Source: Pezicula radicicola
Lineage: Eukaryota; Ascomycota; Leotiomycetes; Helotiales; Dermateaceae
Assembly (NCBI GenBank): GCA_003008705.1
Contig: PDUO01000037.1
Span: 139,153 to 203,152 of the forward strand
DNA: 64,000 bases
Reading direction: 5' to 3'
Shown here: piece by piece, positions 14,984 to 24,505 of the stretch
Position numbering within the stretch: the stretch's first letter is position 1
How the letters are laid out: each line of letters begins with the position of its first letter
Notes under the pieces: generated by a model
The model's input: the letters and a program-made list of their open reading frames with translations, nothing else
Told to the model about the DNA's origin: nothing
The model's database searches: none
Position numbers and translations under genes: made by a program

Positions 14984-16480
14984 ATGCCTGCGGCAGTCGA
15001 AACTCCTAAGCAGCCTGATATCGCATATCAGCCCGATGTCCAGAAATACCTCGCTCGCATACAGAGACGCCTGCAAACCGAGCAACTGTCGAAAGAGATC
15101 CCCAAGGGCTTCCCCCAACGTCTGGAGTCGCCGCTGGTCTGGAAGGGCTCTGACTTACAGCATGAAGAGCAATGGACATACACGCTGAGCGCCGCTGACC
15201 TAGAGGCTATTAACAGCGCGCTGGCTCATTTCAAAAGTATGCATCCCCATCCCCTTCCCAAGCTCGTTCGTTTTCCTGCAGCAAGATCCTAAACTAACCC
15301 GCATGGAAGCTCTCAAGCTGCCGCTGGGCCACATCTGCCAGGAGACATTCCCACTGACGGCGCTGGGCAAGACACTGAGAGGATGGTCCAAGGAGCTGCA
15401 CCAGGGCCGCGGATTCTTCGTGCTGCGAGGCTTCCCCGTCGATGCGCTCAGCCGCGAGGATGCAATCATCTGCTACGCTGGCATTTCATCCTACGTGGGC
15501 AGCAAGCGTGGGCGGCAGGACAAGAACGGCACGGCGCTCGTCCATGTCAAGGACCTGTCCGCCATGCAGGCCGTGGGAACTGCCACATACACTGCCGAGA
15601 AGCAGGTCTTCCACACTGACAACGGCGACATCGTCGCACTGCTGGCGCTGAACGTGGCCGCCACTGGTGGAAGGAGTAAGATTGCCAGCAGCTGGCAGGT
15701 CTACAATGCGATGCTGGAGAAGAGACCCGATCTGATACAGACGCTGGCTCAGGACTGGCCGCACGATAGGTAAGTCGGCAATTACGTACGACAGAGAGGC
15801 GCTGTGATTGTGATGTAATTCGCAGTACACGCCCGCCCCCATCATGCCAAGGCTGTGCCGCCGTCTGCAGAGCGAAAATGACTGAGCGTATGAGCCTAAC
15901 GCGTCCCTGACTAATTTTACTGTAGCTTTGGAGGCGAACCGGGCCACTACGACCGCCCTCTACTGTACTTCACAGAGGAGCAGCGCCTGGTGATCCAGTA
16001 CTTCCGGCGCATCTTCACAGGTTTTGGCAGCGCACCGCGCCCGGAGTCGATCCCACCCATCAGCGAGGCGCAGGCTGAGGCGCTGGATGCGTTGGAGTTC
16101 TATTCGCAGGAGTACGGCAAGGAATTCGACTTCAAGAAGGGCGACATCCAATACATTAACAACCTGAGCATCTTCCACGCGCGCGAGGCCTACAAGGATT
16201 CCCCAGAGAAGTGAGTGGACCATGACATTTTTTTGAAAATCCTTCCCGTGTCATCGCTGGCTCGTCACTGTAATTAGACGCTGACGCTTTTTCTTCTTTT
16301 TTTGGTTTCAGGAGCCGCCATCTCGTGCGCCTATGGCTGAGGGACGAAGAGTACGGCTGGGCGATTCCTCGGCAGCTGCAGTCAGGCTATGGACGGACGT
16401 GGCAGAGTCTACAGTATGAAACTCGGTCGGACGATCAAAGATTCCCTCTATACCCCGAGGTCAAGAATGAGAAGTCGTAG
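14984..16480 (+). CDS. TauD/TfdA-type Fe(II)/2-oxoglutarate dioxygenase
   Basis: A predicted 388-residue non-heme iron oxygenase. Four exons: 14984-15236, 15310-15769, 15926-16210, 16312-16480; all phases agree and a CTAAC branch site precedes the first acceptor. The iron facial triad is visible: HTD in VFHTDNGD (exon 2) and a distal His in NNLSIFHAREAY (end of exon 3). The Arg that would hold 2-oxoglutarate lies in SRHLVRLWLRD (exon 4). The first domain has the family segment GFFVLRGFPVDAL. Fungal relatives of this length act on varied small molecules, so the substrate is unknown. It lies about 1 kb downstream of the first NRPS on the same strand and could hydroxylate a residue of the product. 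However, it is clearly GC-richer than the NRPS and FAS genes, so it may instead be a resident gene of the locus edge. Confidence 0.88.
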
Positions 16481-17095
16481 GAGCAGGCGTGGCGGCAGGC
16501 TGTGACACTCAGGTCGCAGATATTGAGGTGTCAGGGGACCGAGTCTCACGTGATTCACGTGACTAGTACCTATACTTAGCTAGATTTCTCTCGCTCTCTT
16601 CCACGAATAGATTTTTCGCACACACTCCATTTATGGGACCTCTGTCGTGGTACAGATATATGCTGTGTTGCACATTGCACGACGGGAACATCCTGGGAGG
16701 CAAAATTTTGGAAATACCCAAGGCAAGAGTATGTATGTAAAGTTGAATTCGAAATCAGCAGTGGTGAAGTGAAGTCTTTTCAGCCCGGCTAATTAAATTA
16801 TTTTCTTTACATGGATTCAATCCTTCTGATCCCTCCTTCGTCTCGTAATATCTTCCAATAATTTTTCTACCGGAAACCTTTGATTTCCCATGTTCGGAGA
16901 GATATTGTACGTGAATGATTAGTATGTGAGCTTAAAGACTAGCCTGTAGAAATGGTCAGCCCTGGACGAAGAGCCAATTCCAGTGACAGCGTTTACTGAC
17001 CGTTAGTCAGGCAGTCCCTGGTGACACCTCGCGGGTGGCTGCCTTTTCGAGCTTTGGGGGCTACCAAACATCAGGCACCATAGGCCTCGCACCCT

Positions 17096-17201
17096 ATAGA
17101 ATAATTAATACAAACTCTCGTTACCTTGGCACAGCGTGCATATTTAGCGAAGACAGGGGATGCTACAGGCTTCTGTGCCTCAGGAATACACCAAAGCCCT
17201 G
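17096..17201. repeat. Partial copy of the 287-bp MITE-like element
   Basis: This stretch is closely similar to about 17769-17875 (shared CAAACTCTCGTTACCT, then CAGCGTGCATATTTA, then a TGCTACAGG and CCCTGTAA series). It ends exactly where the 519-bp inverted-repeat element begins, so it looks like a copy interrupted or abutted by that element. Confidence 0.7.
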
Positions 17202-17720
17202 TAATAGTCGGGCCCACATTCTACTGCGCTATCGCTTGTAGTCGGTAGAAGCAAGTGTCCTATTCAAGCAAGTATCCTACAAAAATTTAATTCTAGAAAT
17301 ATAATTGTATTCTATATAAGTAATATATAAGTTATATACTTAAAAATTAAATATATTTTAGAACTATATTAAATTAATATTTATTTAATTTTTTAAAGAA
17401 TTCTACTTATATCTTAATTAATTATAAATTAATTTTTTATTTAAGGTATTCTTTAAATAAGCGAAAAGTAGAATAGATCTATTTTTCTTTATTTTACTTA
17501 AAAATACTATATTAGTATTAATTATTTAACTTTTTTTTTAGTAAATTTAAATATTTATAACTTAAGCTTTACTAATATATAATTTTTAATATAATTTTAA
17601 TATTATAAGGTACTTAAATACTTAAATATATCAACACAGGATACTTGCTTGAATAGGACACTTGCTTCTACAGACTACAAGCAATAGCGTAGTACTGTAG
17701 AAGGTGGGGCCCGACTATTA
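17202..17720. mobile_element. MITE-like element with ~80-bp terminal inverted repeats and RIP-like core
   Basis: Left arm 17202-17278 and right arm 17638-17720 are near-perfect inverted complements. The outer ends read TAATAGTCGGGCCC and GGGCCCGACTATTA. The outermost TA on each side fits a TA target duplication, as in Tc1/mariner-type elements. The core (17279-17637) has no open frame, is very AT-rich and is dominated by TpA, consistent with RIP damage. It is non-autonomous. Confidence 0.8.
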
Positions 17721-18007
17721 GGTCACAGCAAAAAGTCAAGAGACTATAGGGCACGTACTGTACCCTCTAGAATAATCAATACAAACTCTCGTTACCTAGC
17801 CACAGCGTGCATATTTATCGAATACAGGGGATGCTACAGGTTTCTGTGCCCCCGGAATAACCGAAGCCCTGTAACCTTTTGCTAGGCCATTACTGTATTT
17901 CTAGGGCGTTGTCCAGCCCTACAGGCTGTCGTTGCCCAGCCACACGCGTGCATATTTAGCGAATACAGGGTATATGGTCTATAGTCTCTTGACTTTTTGC
18001 CGTTACC
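17721..18007. mobile_element. 287-bp MITE-like element with ~29-bp terminal inverted repeats
   Basis: The left end (17721-17749, GGTCACAGCAAAAAGTCAAG then AGACTATAG) is the inverted complement of 17979-18007 with about two mismatches. The interior has no coding potential. Partial or decayed copies occur at 17096-17201 and 27137-27269. Confidence 0.75.
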
Positions 18008-18016
18008 TCTGTAGTC

Positions 18017-18320
18017 TCCTTAGAAGGAAAGGGTGTAGAGCGAATATAATTTAATTCGATACCAGGGCCCATATTAGTTCGAATTACTGTACCCATATAA
18101 TTCGATATCAGAGCCCAAGGCAGTATTGCCTAAGACAAAATTACCTGTTTGAAATAGCCTCGATTATTAACTGCATGAAATGACCTCGATTTCTCCTAAA
18201 TAGGAAAAAAAGACTACTAATATTGTGCTAAGTCTTACGCCAAGAAAGTCAAGTCTATTTTCCAGCAACTTTCCCCGAGGGATAACTCTTCTTCTCCGTC
18301 CTACCTCCTTCTAAGAAGCA
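18017..18320. repeat. ~300-bp dispersed repeat, copy 1 (second copy at 47108-47433)
   Basis: Colinear with 47108-47433 along its length. Shared landmarks in order are GAGCGAAT..TAAT, ATTAGTTCGAATT, AAGGCAGTATTGCCT, CCTAAATAGGAAAAAAAGACT, CAGCAACTTT and TCTAAGAAGCA. The ends form a short inverted repeat (CCTTAGAAGG against CCTTCTAAGAAG), suggesting a MITE. A tail fragment is found at about 24335-24372. Confidence 0.8.
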
Positions 18321-21300
18321 TAACCCCCACTAGCATCCCATAGATGCGAGAGTTGGGATGTGTGGGTTCTATGGTTGTTGTATTGGGAAGGTTGGCCGAA
18401 ACCCTGGTAAAGCTATCCAAAGCGGCCTGTTCCGACTAGGCCCAAATCCCGTGAACATTTTTTGTTGTTCTAACTTGTTTCTGTGCTCACGTGCATTCGT
18501 GCATGAAAGTATCTTAGTTAGTCTCTGAGTTGTGTATCTAATTAGCCTTTGATATTTATCTTCAGAATCCAGTCACCTTTTACCATATAAAATCACACGT
18601 TCCTTCATGGCATACAATGCTAGGGTAACAACTCAGTGGATACCAGAAACAAACAGCGAGGCGAAGGGAGACTTTTTTTCCCTAGTAACTCTACAGCTCC
18701 TGTGACGGAAGACAACTAAGTCGACCAAATGCTTGCAGCTGGATGATGTCCAAGTACTGAATTAGGAGAAGTACACGATCGATGATTGTGGACGGGGAGA
18801 ACAATTCTATGAAAGTCACTCAAGCGGTGACGACCGATAACCTTAGAATTAAAGAGCTGACGTCTCCATTTTCCTAGTCTCAGATCTGCTAATCTCCCGT
18901 ATACCCCGATCCACGCGCCTCCTATGACTTCCATCTATTTCCATTTACACAGTACAGCCGTGCTCTAGCTTTTGCACGATCCATACCGTTCCTTGATACA
19001 GTGGCGCAGAGGAAGATGATTTGGCTTGGTCGACATAGTGTTGGGCAGCTTGGGTATGGAAAGTCTGAAGAAGGAAGGTGTTCGACTAGATAGACATTTT
19101 TAACTGGGACAGCGGGATTGAGTGGGAGAAGAATCTTGCTGCAGTGGGCGACTCGAGTTTGAACGGATAGACGCTTCCAAGGCATCCTGATGGGAGTACG
19201 AAGCAAGTTGTATGAGGCAAAGAAGGAGGCTTCCTAGAATTGTGTAGTGGAGTCTAGAGTCATGGATTTCACATACAAGGCTAGTAGTACTTCAAGTATC
19301 TTTCAAACATTGCGAATTGATTCCCCATAAGTGTAGTTGTTGCTAGCAATGTATATGTGACGTTCAGTGTCTCCTCGATTGAGGGAGGACCTTAGTCGCA
19401 CATCGCCATTCTTTCCATACTCTATTCTAGACTGACTGGGAACTCAAGTTCGGATGCCATAAAACTGACACAGGCTCCCGTGCTCCCGTGCTCCCTCATG
19501 ACTCGAGGTTCATTCACCCAATACCCGCATCCTGGTCTGTTCGGCCTGCCATCTTTACAAGTCAGCAAATGGTGGATACAATCGTCTTGGCGGCCAAGAA
19601 ATATACCTCAGTGCTCTCTCCCTCAGCCCTTTCCCAGTGTCCTCAGCTGCCTATTTCCCTTGCTCCACCTTCCCAACAACCAACTGAGGCTCGGAGCCTT
19701 GCTTTCCCGAACTCCCAAGCTGACCGCTAGCAGGCCCTGGATTTTTATTTACTGGCTGCAACTTAACCACACGTGTGTTTAATGCGGAGCCTCGAACGCC
19801 GACATTTGTTCGTTCCTCGAGCGGGCCGTTTTTGTTGCGACCAACGAACCAGGTTAGAAGGACTGCGCACATGGTTCTGTGAGTGATCTTAGATTTGGGG
19901 ATTGTGTGTGGAGAATTCAGAAGATGTAATCGTTTTCCTGGTGTTTGCGAGGAAATATATTTTGGAGATGGTGGCGCAGTAGTTCTAGTTCCCCTTGGCG
20001 GATGGATGTTTCCGGTTACCGGTTATCTTAGTAAACTGGGACGCTTCGACAGAGGATTTTGATAGGCGAGGGGCTCTGCTTGATGATTATGGAATCAATT
20101 TATCGTCCGATCTAAGGCCGGAGGCCTGATGCAGACTATTTACATGTACAGGTGTCCTGAGGGGCTCTGATTGGCTTAGGAGATTCGGGGGGAGGTTATA
20201 GGAGTTCCCGAAGTAGTATAACCCTCTGATTGGTTTAGGAGTTTTGTAGGGGAGTTGTAAAATCGCGCTTTTAGCCGCCTGGGCGCCTGGGCGTCTGAAA
20301 TCAGAGATTAAGGTCTGCACCACTGCGCCGTACTACGCCGCTAGAACCCCACGATTGCGGCCACAACAATGCGTCTCTCGGGTACTGCCTTCCAATCTAG
20401 CCAGGTTTAGATTCCGGGCTGCGGGGTAATACCCGGTCTTGCTGCAACTGTACTGCAACTGTACCACTGTTATACATTAAATATAGGTGGGATTTGACTG
20501 AAAGTGGCATTGCCTTGGCATAGCCCTATCTAGTTAACCTACGTAGCACTTGACTACTCACTAATGCAGGCCGTACCTGGGGCTTACTAATGGTACTAAT
20601 ATAGCTAAAACTCTAGCTTTCCTGTCCAGTAATTGGTCTGCGCGCTTAGACGAACACAGGCCAATTAGCCTGCATCGAAGTATACACAACATGTCGTCCG
20701 ACGACAGTGTTCAATTCAGCCGGAGCTGATTCCTTTTCTAGCTGCAGTATTTATTTATAATATTCATGTAGAGTTTTCCTATATAGCGCTGACGTAAATG
20801 GCTAAAGAGATTAAGGATCGGCAGTAAGCCGCCGCCTTAGTTTCAAGGGAAATATCTCACATCAGCTTGTGCCTCTGCAAATCAGCCCAGTTGAAGTCTA
20901 GACGCCACAGGGCAGCATTTTGCTAACAAGTGAAAAAAAGGTCAAACAGTATTTACGTTCTTTAATATGTTGTAAACTATAATAAAATTAAGAAATAAAA
21001 GGATTTTAACTCTATTATCTCCTAAAGTCCGTAATATTAAATAATAATAAGGAGTAGTCGATTTAAAAGATTGTAATTACATAGTAGTAGACTTGGATTT
21101 TTATAGCGCACAGACTTCTATCGGTAATCTTGTTACTCACTCTATGCCGTGTTTGTATAGCCTAAAGATCATTGTCCCCGAGTGAGTCGCCAGCCCTGGA
21201 AGGATCTAAAGGATTAGAACTGAAATCGTACAACCTAGGTTCTGCATGGAAGCTTTGCCGCCTGCACGACGAGGCTGATAGCGTCGGAGCAAAGGTGTTA

Positions 21301-21372
21301 GTGTTCCCCGGAAAGAGAAGTCTTGCAGCTATATAGACATTTTCTCTGGAACTTCCCTATCTCTCATATCAA

Positions 21373-21465
21373 ATGACGCCTTATCTGCTCGAGATTCTGA
21401 ATGCTGCCCCATGCCACAAGGCCGTCAAGAGCCCCTTCATCCTCATCGCCCTCGCGCCAATATGA
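21373..21465 (+). promoter_or_regulatory. Candidate upstream ORF (30 codons) overlapping the bANK start by ATGA
   Basis: The first ATG after the probable TATA element (about 21330) opens a 30-codon frame that ends at TGA 21463-21465. It overlaps the ATG at 21462 in the tetranucleotide ATGA. If transcription starts near 21350-21370, this frame would be translated first and could damp expression of the regulator. An in-frame ATG at 21411 is an alternative start for the main protein. The transcript start is not known. Confidence 0.4.
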
Positions 21466-23045
21466 CCACCGTCACCCGAATCTCCCCTCCGGCTGGACAC
21501 TACATGCACAACAACTCCTCCAATAATGATGCCCTTGATTCTGACGAGGACTGGACCCAGCTCACCGACCCGTCGGCGCGGCGCCGGATCCAGAATCGAA
21601 TTGCACAGCGCAACTACAGTAAGTGCTTGAGAGCTCTATATCATATCCACTTCTCGCTTCTTTCTCATGTCATGTTGTGGGCAGCAGTGTTGGGCAGGTT
21701 CCTAACTCTCTAGGTAGGGAAGAAGAATATGAAGCAACGGTTGGACAGTCTGGAGCGACAAAGCCGTGAAGAGGCAAGCTCATCTAGCAATACCACCATG
21801 TCCGACCAGTCGCAGACACAGAAGGCGCTCAGTCGCTCACCTGAACCATCGCAACAGCCGCAGACCACGAAGCCCATGTCCCAATTTCGAGATAGTTTTC
21901 CTGCCTTTCTATCAAACGAGCTATGGTCCTCTGCCCTCACTGCGGCTCCGTTTGGGCAGTTCTACACCCGTAGCGATGCGCTGGCCCCGCCAAATATGGG
22001 AAGTTACATGTCGCCCTATGGCGCGGGGCCGGAACAGCAATCTAACGAGATGATGGCTTCGGAATTTGCGGCCAGAATGGCGTCATTCAACAACACCAAT
22101 GACAACCACAACAACCACAACAACAACAACAACAACATGGGTCCTGTCCAACCAATATGTACGGATAGTGCTGTATTTAATATACCCGCCATGACCCCGA
22201 GCCCGAGCCTTACAGGCTTGAGCAAGAGTAAATCACCACCAGGAACTGCTCTTACAAATGTAAGTTAGCCCCTTCCAAAACTGAGATTGCGAGTCCAGTT
22301 TCTATGAATTGGCGCCCATTTCAGTGTGTTGGATCAAGCCAACATTTTACTCTAGGTAGAAACAATGTCAAATCAGAGCAGCGACAGCTCTACCAGTAGT
22401 GTCCGGTATAAGGACACATCCAAAATGACAGCACTGCACAGTGCTGCGTTGTCTGGACATGATCGAATAGTGGAATTACTTCTCTCGAAAGGAGCCGACG
22501 TCAAGGTGGCAAATGCGAATGGGAAGACTGCACTTCACCTCACGGCGGCCAATGGGCATACAGAGGTTGCACGTGTTTTGCTAGAGAAAGGAGCCAGCAT
22601 CAACAGCTGCGACAATGCAGGCAAAACGGCGTTGCATCGAGCAGCGGAGCAAGGCCACGAGCCAGTGGTCTCACTGCTGATACAGCGAGGCATCGATGTG
22701 GACATTAAAGACCATGCCGGGCAGACAGCTCTACTACGGGCAGCCGAAATGGGGCACGACGCCGTGCTGCGGCGGTTACTGGACGAGGGCGTCGACTTCG
22801 ACGCCAAAGACAACAACGGCATGACATCGTTACACCTGGCGGCGACCAACGACTATGAGATCGTGGTCTGGCTATTATTAGGAAAAGGCGCCGACATCGA
22901 CGCAAAGGATCACCACGGACAAACAGCCCTGCATCACGCAGCTCAGCAAGGACGAGAGGGCGTGGTGCGCCTGTTGATCGACACTGGATCAGATATTAAC
23001 GCCAAGACAACGGAGGATACTGACGATGACAAGAACATGATGTAG
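21462..23045 (+). CDS. bANK-type transcription factor (bZIP basic region + six ankyrin repeats), TOXE/APS2-like
   Basis: A probable pathway-specific activator, 462 residues. Exons 21462-21618, 21718-22259, 22356-23045; introns 99 and 96 bp, phases consistent. Splicing joins the basic region across intron 1: PSARRRIQNRIAQRNY then RKKNMKQRLDSLERQ (residues about 37-67). Only one or two heptads follow, so there is no real leucine zipper. The middle is Gln/Asn/Ser-rich. The C-terminal half carries six ankyrin repeats of about 33 residues (T-A-L-H..A-A..G-H pattern; about residues 255-455). A basic region without a long zipper plus ankyrins is the architecture of TOXE (HC-toxin) and of the apicidin regulator. 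This is the best pathway marker in the window. The start at 21462 is chosen as the nearest in-frame ATG; 21411 would add 17 residues. Confidence 0.9.
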
Positions 23046-23175
23046 ATCTAGAAGGCTGTTGAAAAACGGCCTTCCTCCTTGCCAATACTATACATGTGGC
23101 AAGGTGGCAATAAGAAGAATAACTAGCAGTCAAAAAATGGTATGAATAAGCTCTATTATTAGATCATTTACTAGA

Positions 23176-23275
23176 TTCCAAACTAAAGAGAAAAGCAAGA
23201 AGAAGAAGACGAAGGAGAAGAAGAAAAAGGAGAAAAAGAAGAAGAAGAACAAGAAGAAGAAGAAGGACAGAGTTG
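23176..23275. repeat. Polypurine (GAA/GAAG)n microsatellite
   Basis: About 100 bases of almost pure purine on the + strand, mostly AAG/GAA triplets with occasional GAC or AAC interruptions, downstream of the bANK stop codon. It is a simple repeat without coding signal. Confidence 0.85.
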
Positions 23276-23353
23276 TAGCTTAAATAGAAAAGCTAGTGGA
23301 CCCTCCTCCAGCCGTCCTGCTATAGTCTTCGACTTACATGGAACGTTGAAAGG

Positions 23354-23535
23354 TGTCATGGGCCAGGCCTTTCACAGGCCCTGTCACATGCGAGGCACTA
23401 GTCTCCCGACGGGTTATATATAGTGAGGCATAGCCACCTTGGAAGTGGCTAGAGTTTAGTTTGTTTCTGAATCGAATATACTGTATTTGGAACTCTAAAT
23501 ATATGTGATTCCCTACTTGATAGTGACCTATTACA
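23354..23535. mobile_element. Solo LTR (182 bp) with 5-bp target duplication AAAGG
   Basis: Starts TGTCATGGG and ends TTACA (TG..CA), contains a TATATATAG, and is flanked on both sides by AAAGG (23349-23353 and 23536-23540). No internal retrotransposon sequence or second LTR is adjacent, as expected after recombination between LTRs. It lies 300 bp downstream of the bANK gene. Confidence 0.7.
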
Positions 23536-23540
23536 AAAGG

Positions 23541-24505
23541 AAGAAACAAACAATACTACAACACGTGAATGTTACGTTTAGTTACCTGGCCGTTACCTGT
23601 CTTAGTTAGCAAAAGAGGTAATTTAAGCTTAAGGTAATTTTAGTTAGAGAATTACTTACTAGTAGGTTATACTGCTTAGAAGAAAGCTAAGACTTTAAAA
23701 TTAAAATTATATAAAGTATTTATATATAAGCTTTAACCTTAAATTATATTATATATAGTTAGAAAATATTTATAAAAAAAATACTTATACTATACGGAGA
23801 TTCCGGTCAAAAGTCGTGCGAATGCAGGATATGAAGCCTGTGGCTTAGGGCTTAGAGCCTATAGCTTACCGCCTAAGGAGCGCCTGTAGGGCTCGGCCGC
23901 TTAGTGATTAAGCACTATAGTTGCCCTGCTACAGTAGCTACCCATAGTAGAGTTTCGTTTAAGTACATAAGTGGAGTCGGGCTCTGCCGCAAGCATAATT
24001 TAGTGCAGGGCCTATACAAAAATACTGCTCGCTAGTATACACTTCCTCTCTTTATCAATAGCACGATTTTCATCTAAAGCTTCTTTTTTTCTCACATACC
24101 GTCCCTATAGTCTATGTGTATAGTTAGTTAGCCCCATTTGGGAGCGTTAGAAGTAAACAGACACCCTAGAGTATTATTTCCCTTACAAATTAGGAGCAAT
24201 TCGATGTTGCCGTATAGGCTAAAACTACTCTGGGCGTGCCGGTTAGGCGCTGCACTCTAGCAAGGCTTAAATAAGAAACGTTTTATACTAAGATTTATCT
24301 CAGAAATTAATTTCTCGCCCAGCATGCCTCGCGGGGCAAGACTTCTTTTCAGTCGTACCTCCATCTAAGAAGCATCCTGATATCTACAAGGGCAATATTC
24401 TCATATTCTATAATCAAGTAATTCCCCGTCTCCTTTCACGCAATAGTCTCTGTCGTCCCTGTAGACGCCTGCAACCTTATCTTGCAGCAGATGGAAAGAC
24501 ATCAT
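23541..24505. other. Intergenic: RIP-like block and fragment of dispersed repeat
   Basis: Bases about 23600-23800 are AT- and TpA-rich. Bases 23820-24000 are of mixed composition with short self-complementary words (GGCTTAGGGCTTAGAGCCTA). About 24335-24372 matches the 3' tail of the ~300-bp dispersed repeat (GTACCTCC, then TCTAAGAAGCAT). No gene is supported. The last 100 bases are the probable 3' flank of the flavin monooxygenase. Confidence 0.5.

Larger units (their letters stand above)
16481..21372. other. 4.9-kb gene-poor, repeat-rich interval
   Basis: I see no supportable gene here; frames are short and lack recognisable domains. The interval holds the MITE-like elements listed separately (17096-18320) and TpA-rich blocks at about 17283-17637 and 20940-21080. 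A short tandem duplication lies at about 20165-20255 (two copies of a CTCTGATTGG-TTAGGAG unit), and a doubled CTGCAACTGTA lies near 20440-20462. The remainder (18330-20900) is of mixed composition without clear features. The last 200 bases should contain the promoter of the bANK gene, including a TATATAG at about 21330. Confidence 0.6.

Noticed and set aside
17035..17241. 68-codon open frame
   Set aside because: It lies across repeat copies and a MITE end, and has no domain or gene-like context.
23050..23076. Hairpin GAAGGC..GCCTTC after the bANK stop as a terminator
   Set aside because: Factor-independent hairpin terminators are not used by RNA polymerase II; it is most likely a chance palindrome.
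23055..23338. A second LTR (TGTTGAAAAACGG .. CTTACA) upstream of the solo LTR
   Set aside because: The ends are suggestive, but no matching target duplication was found and the interior is largely a microsatellite.
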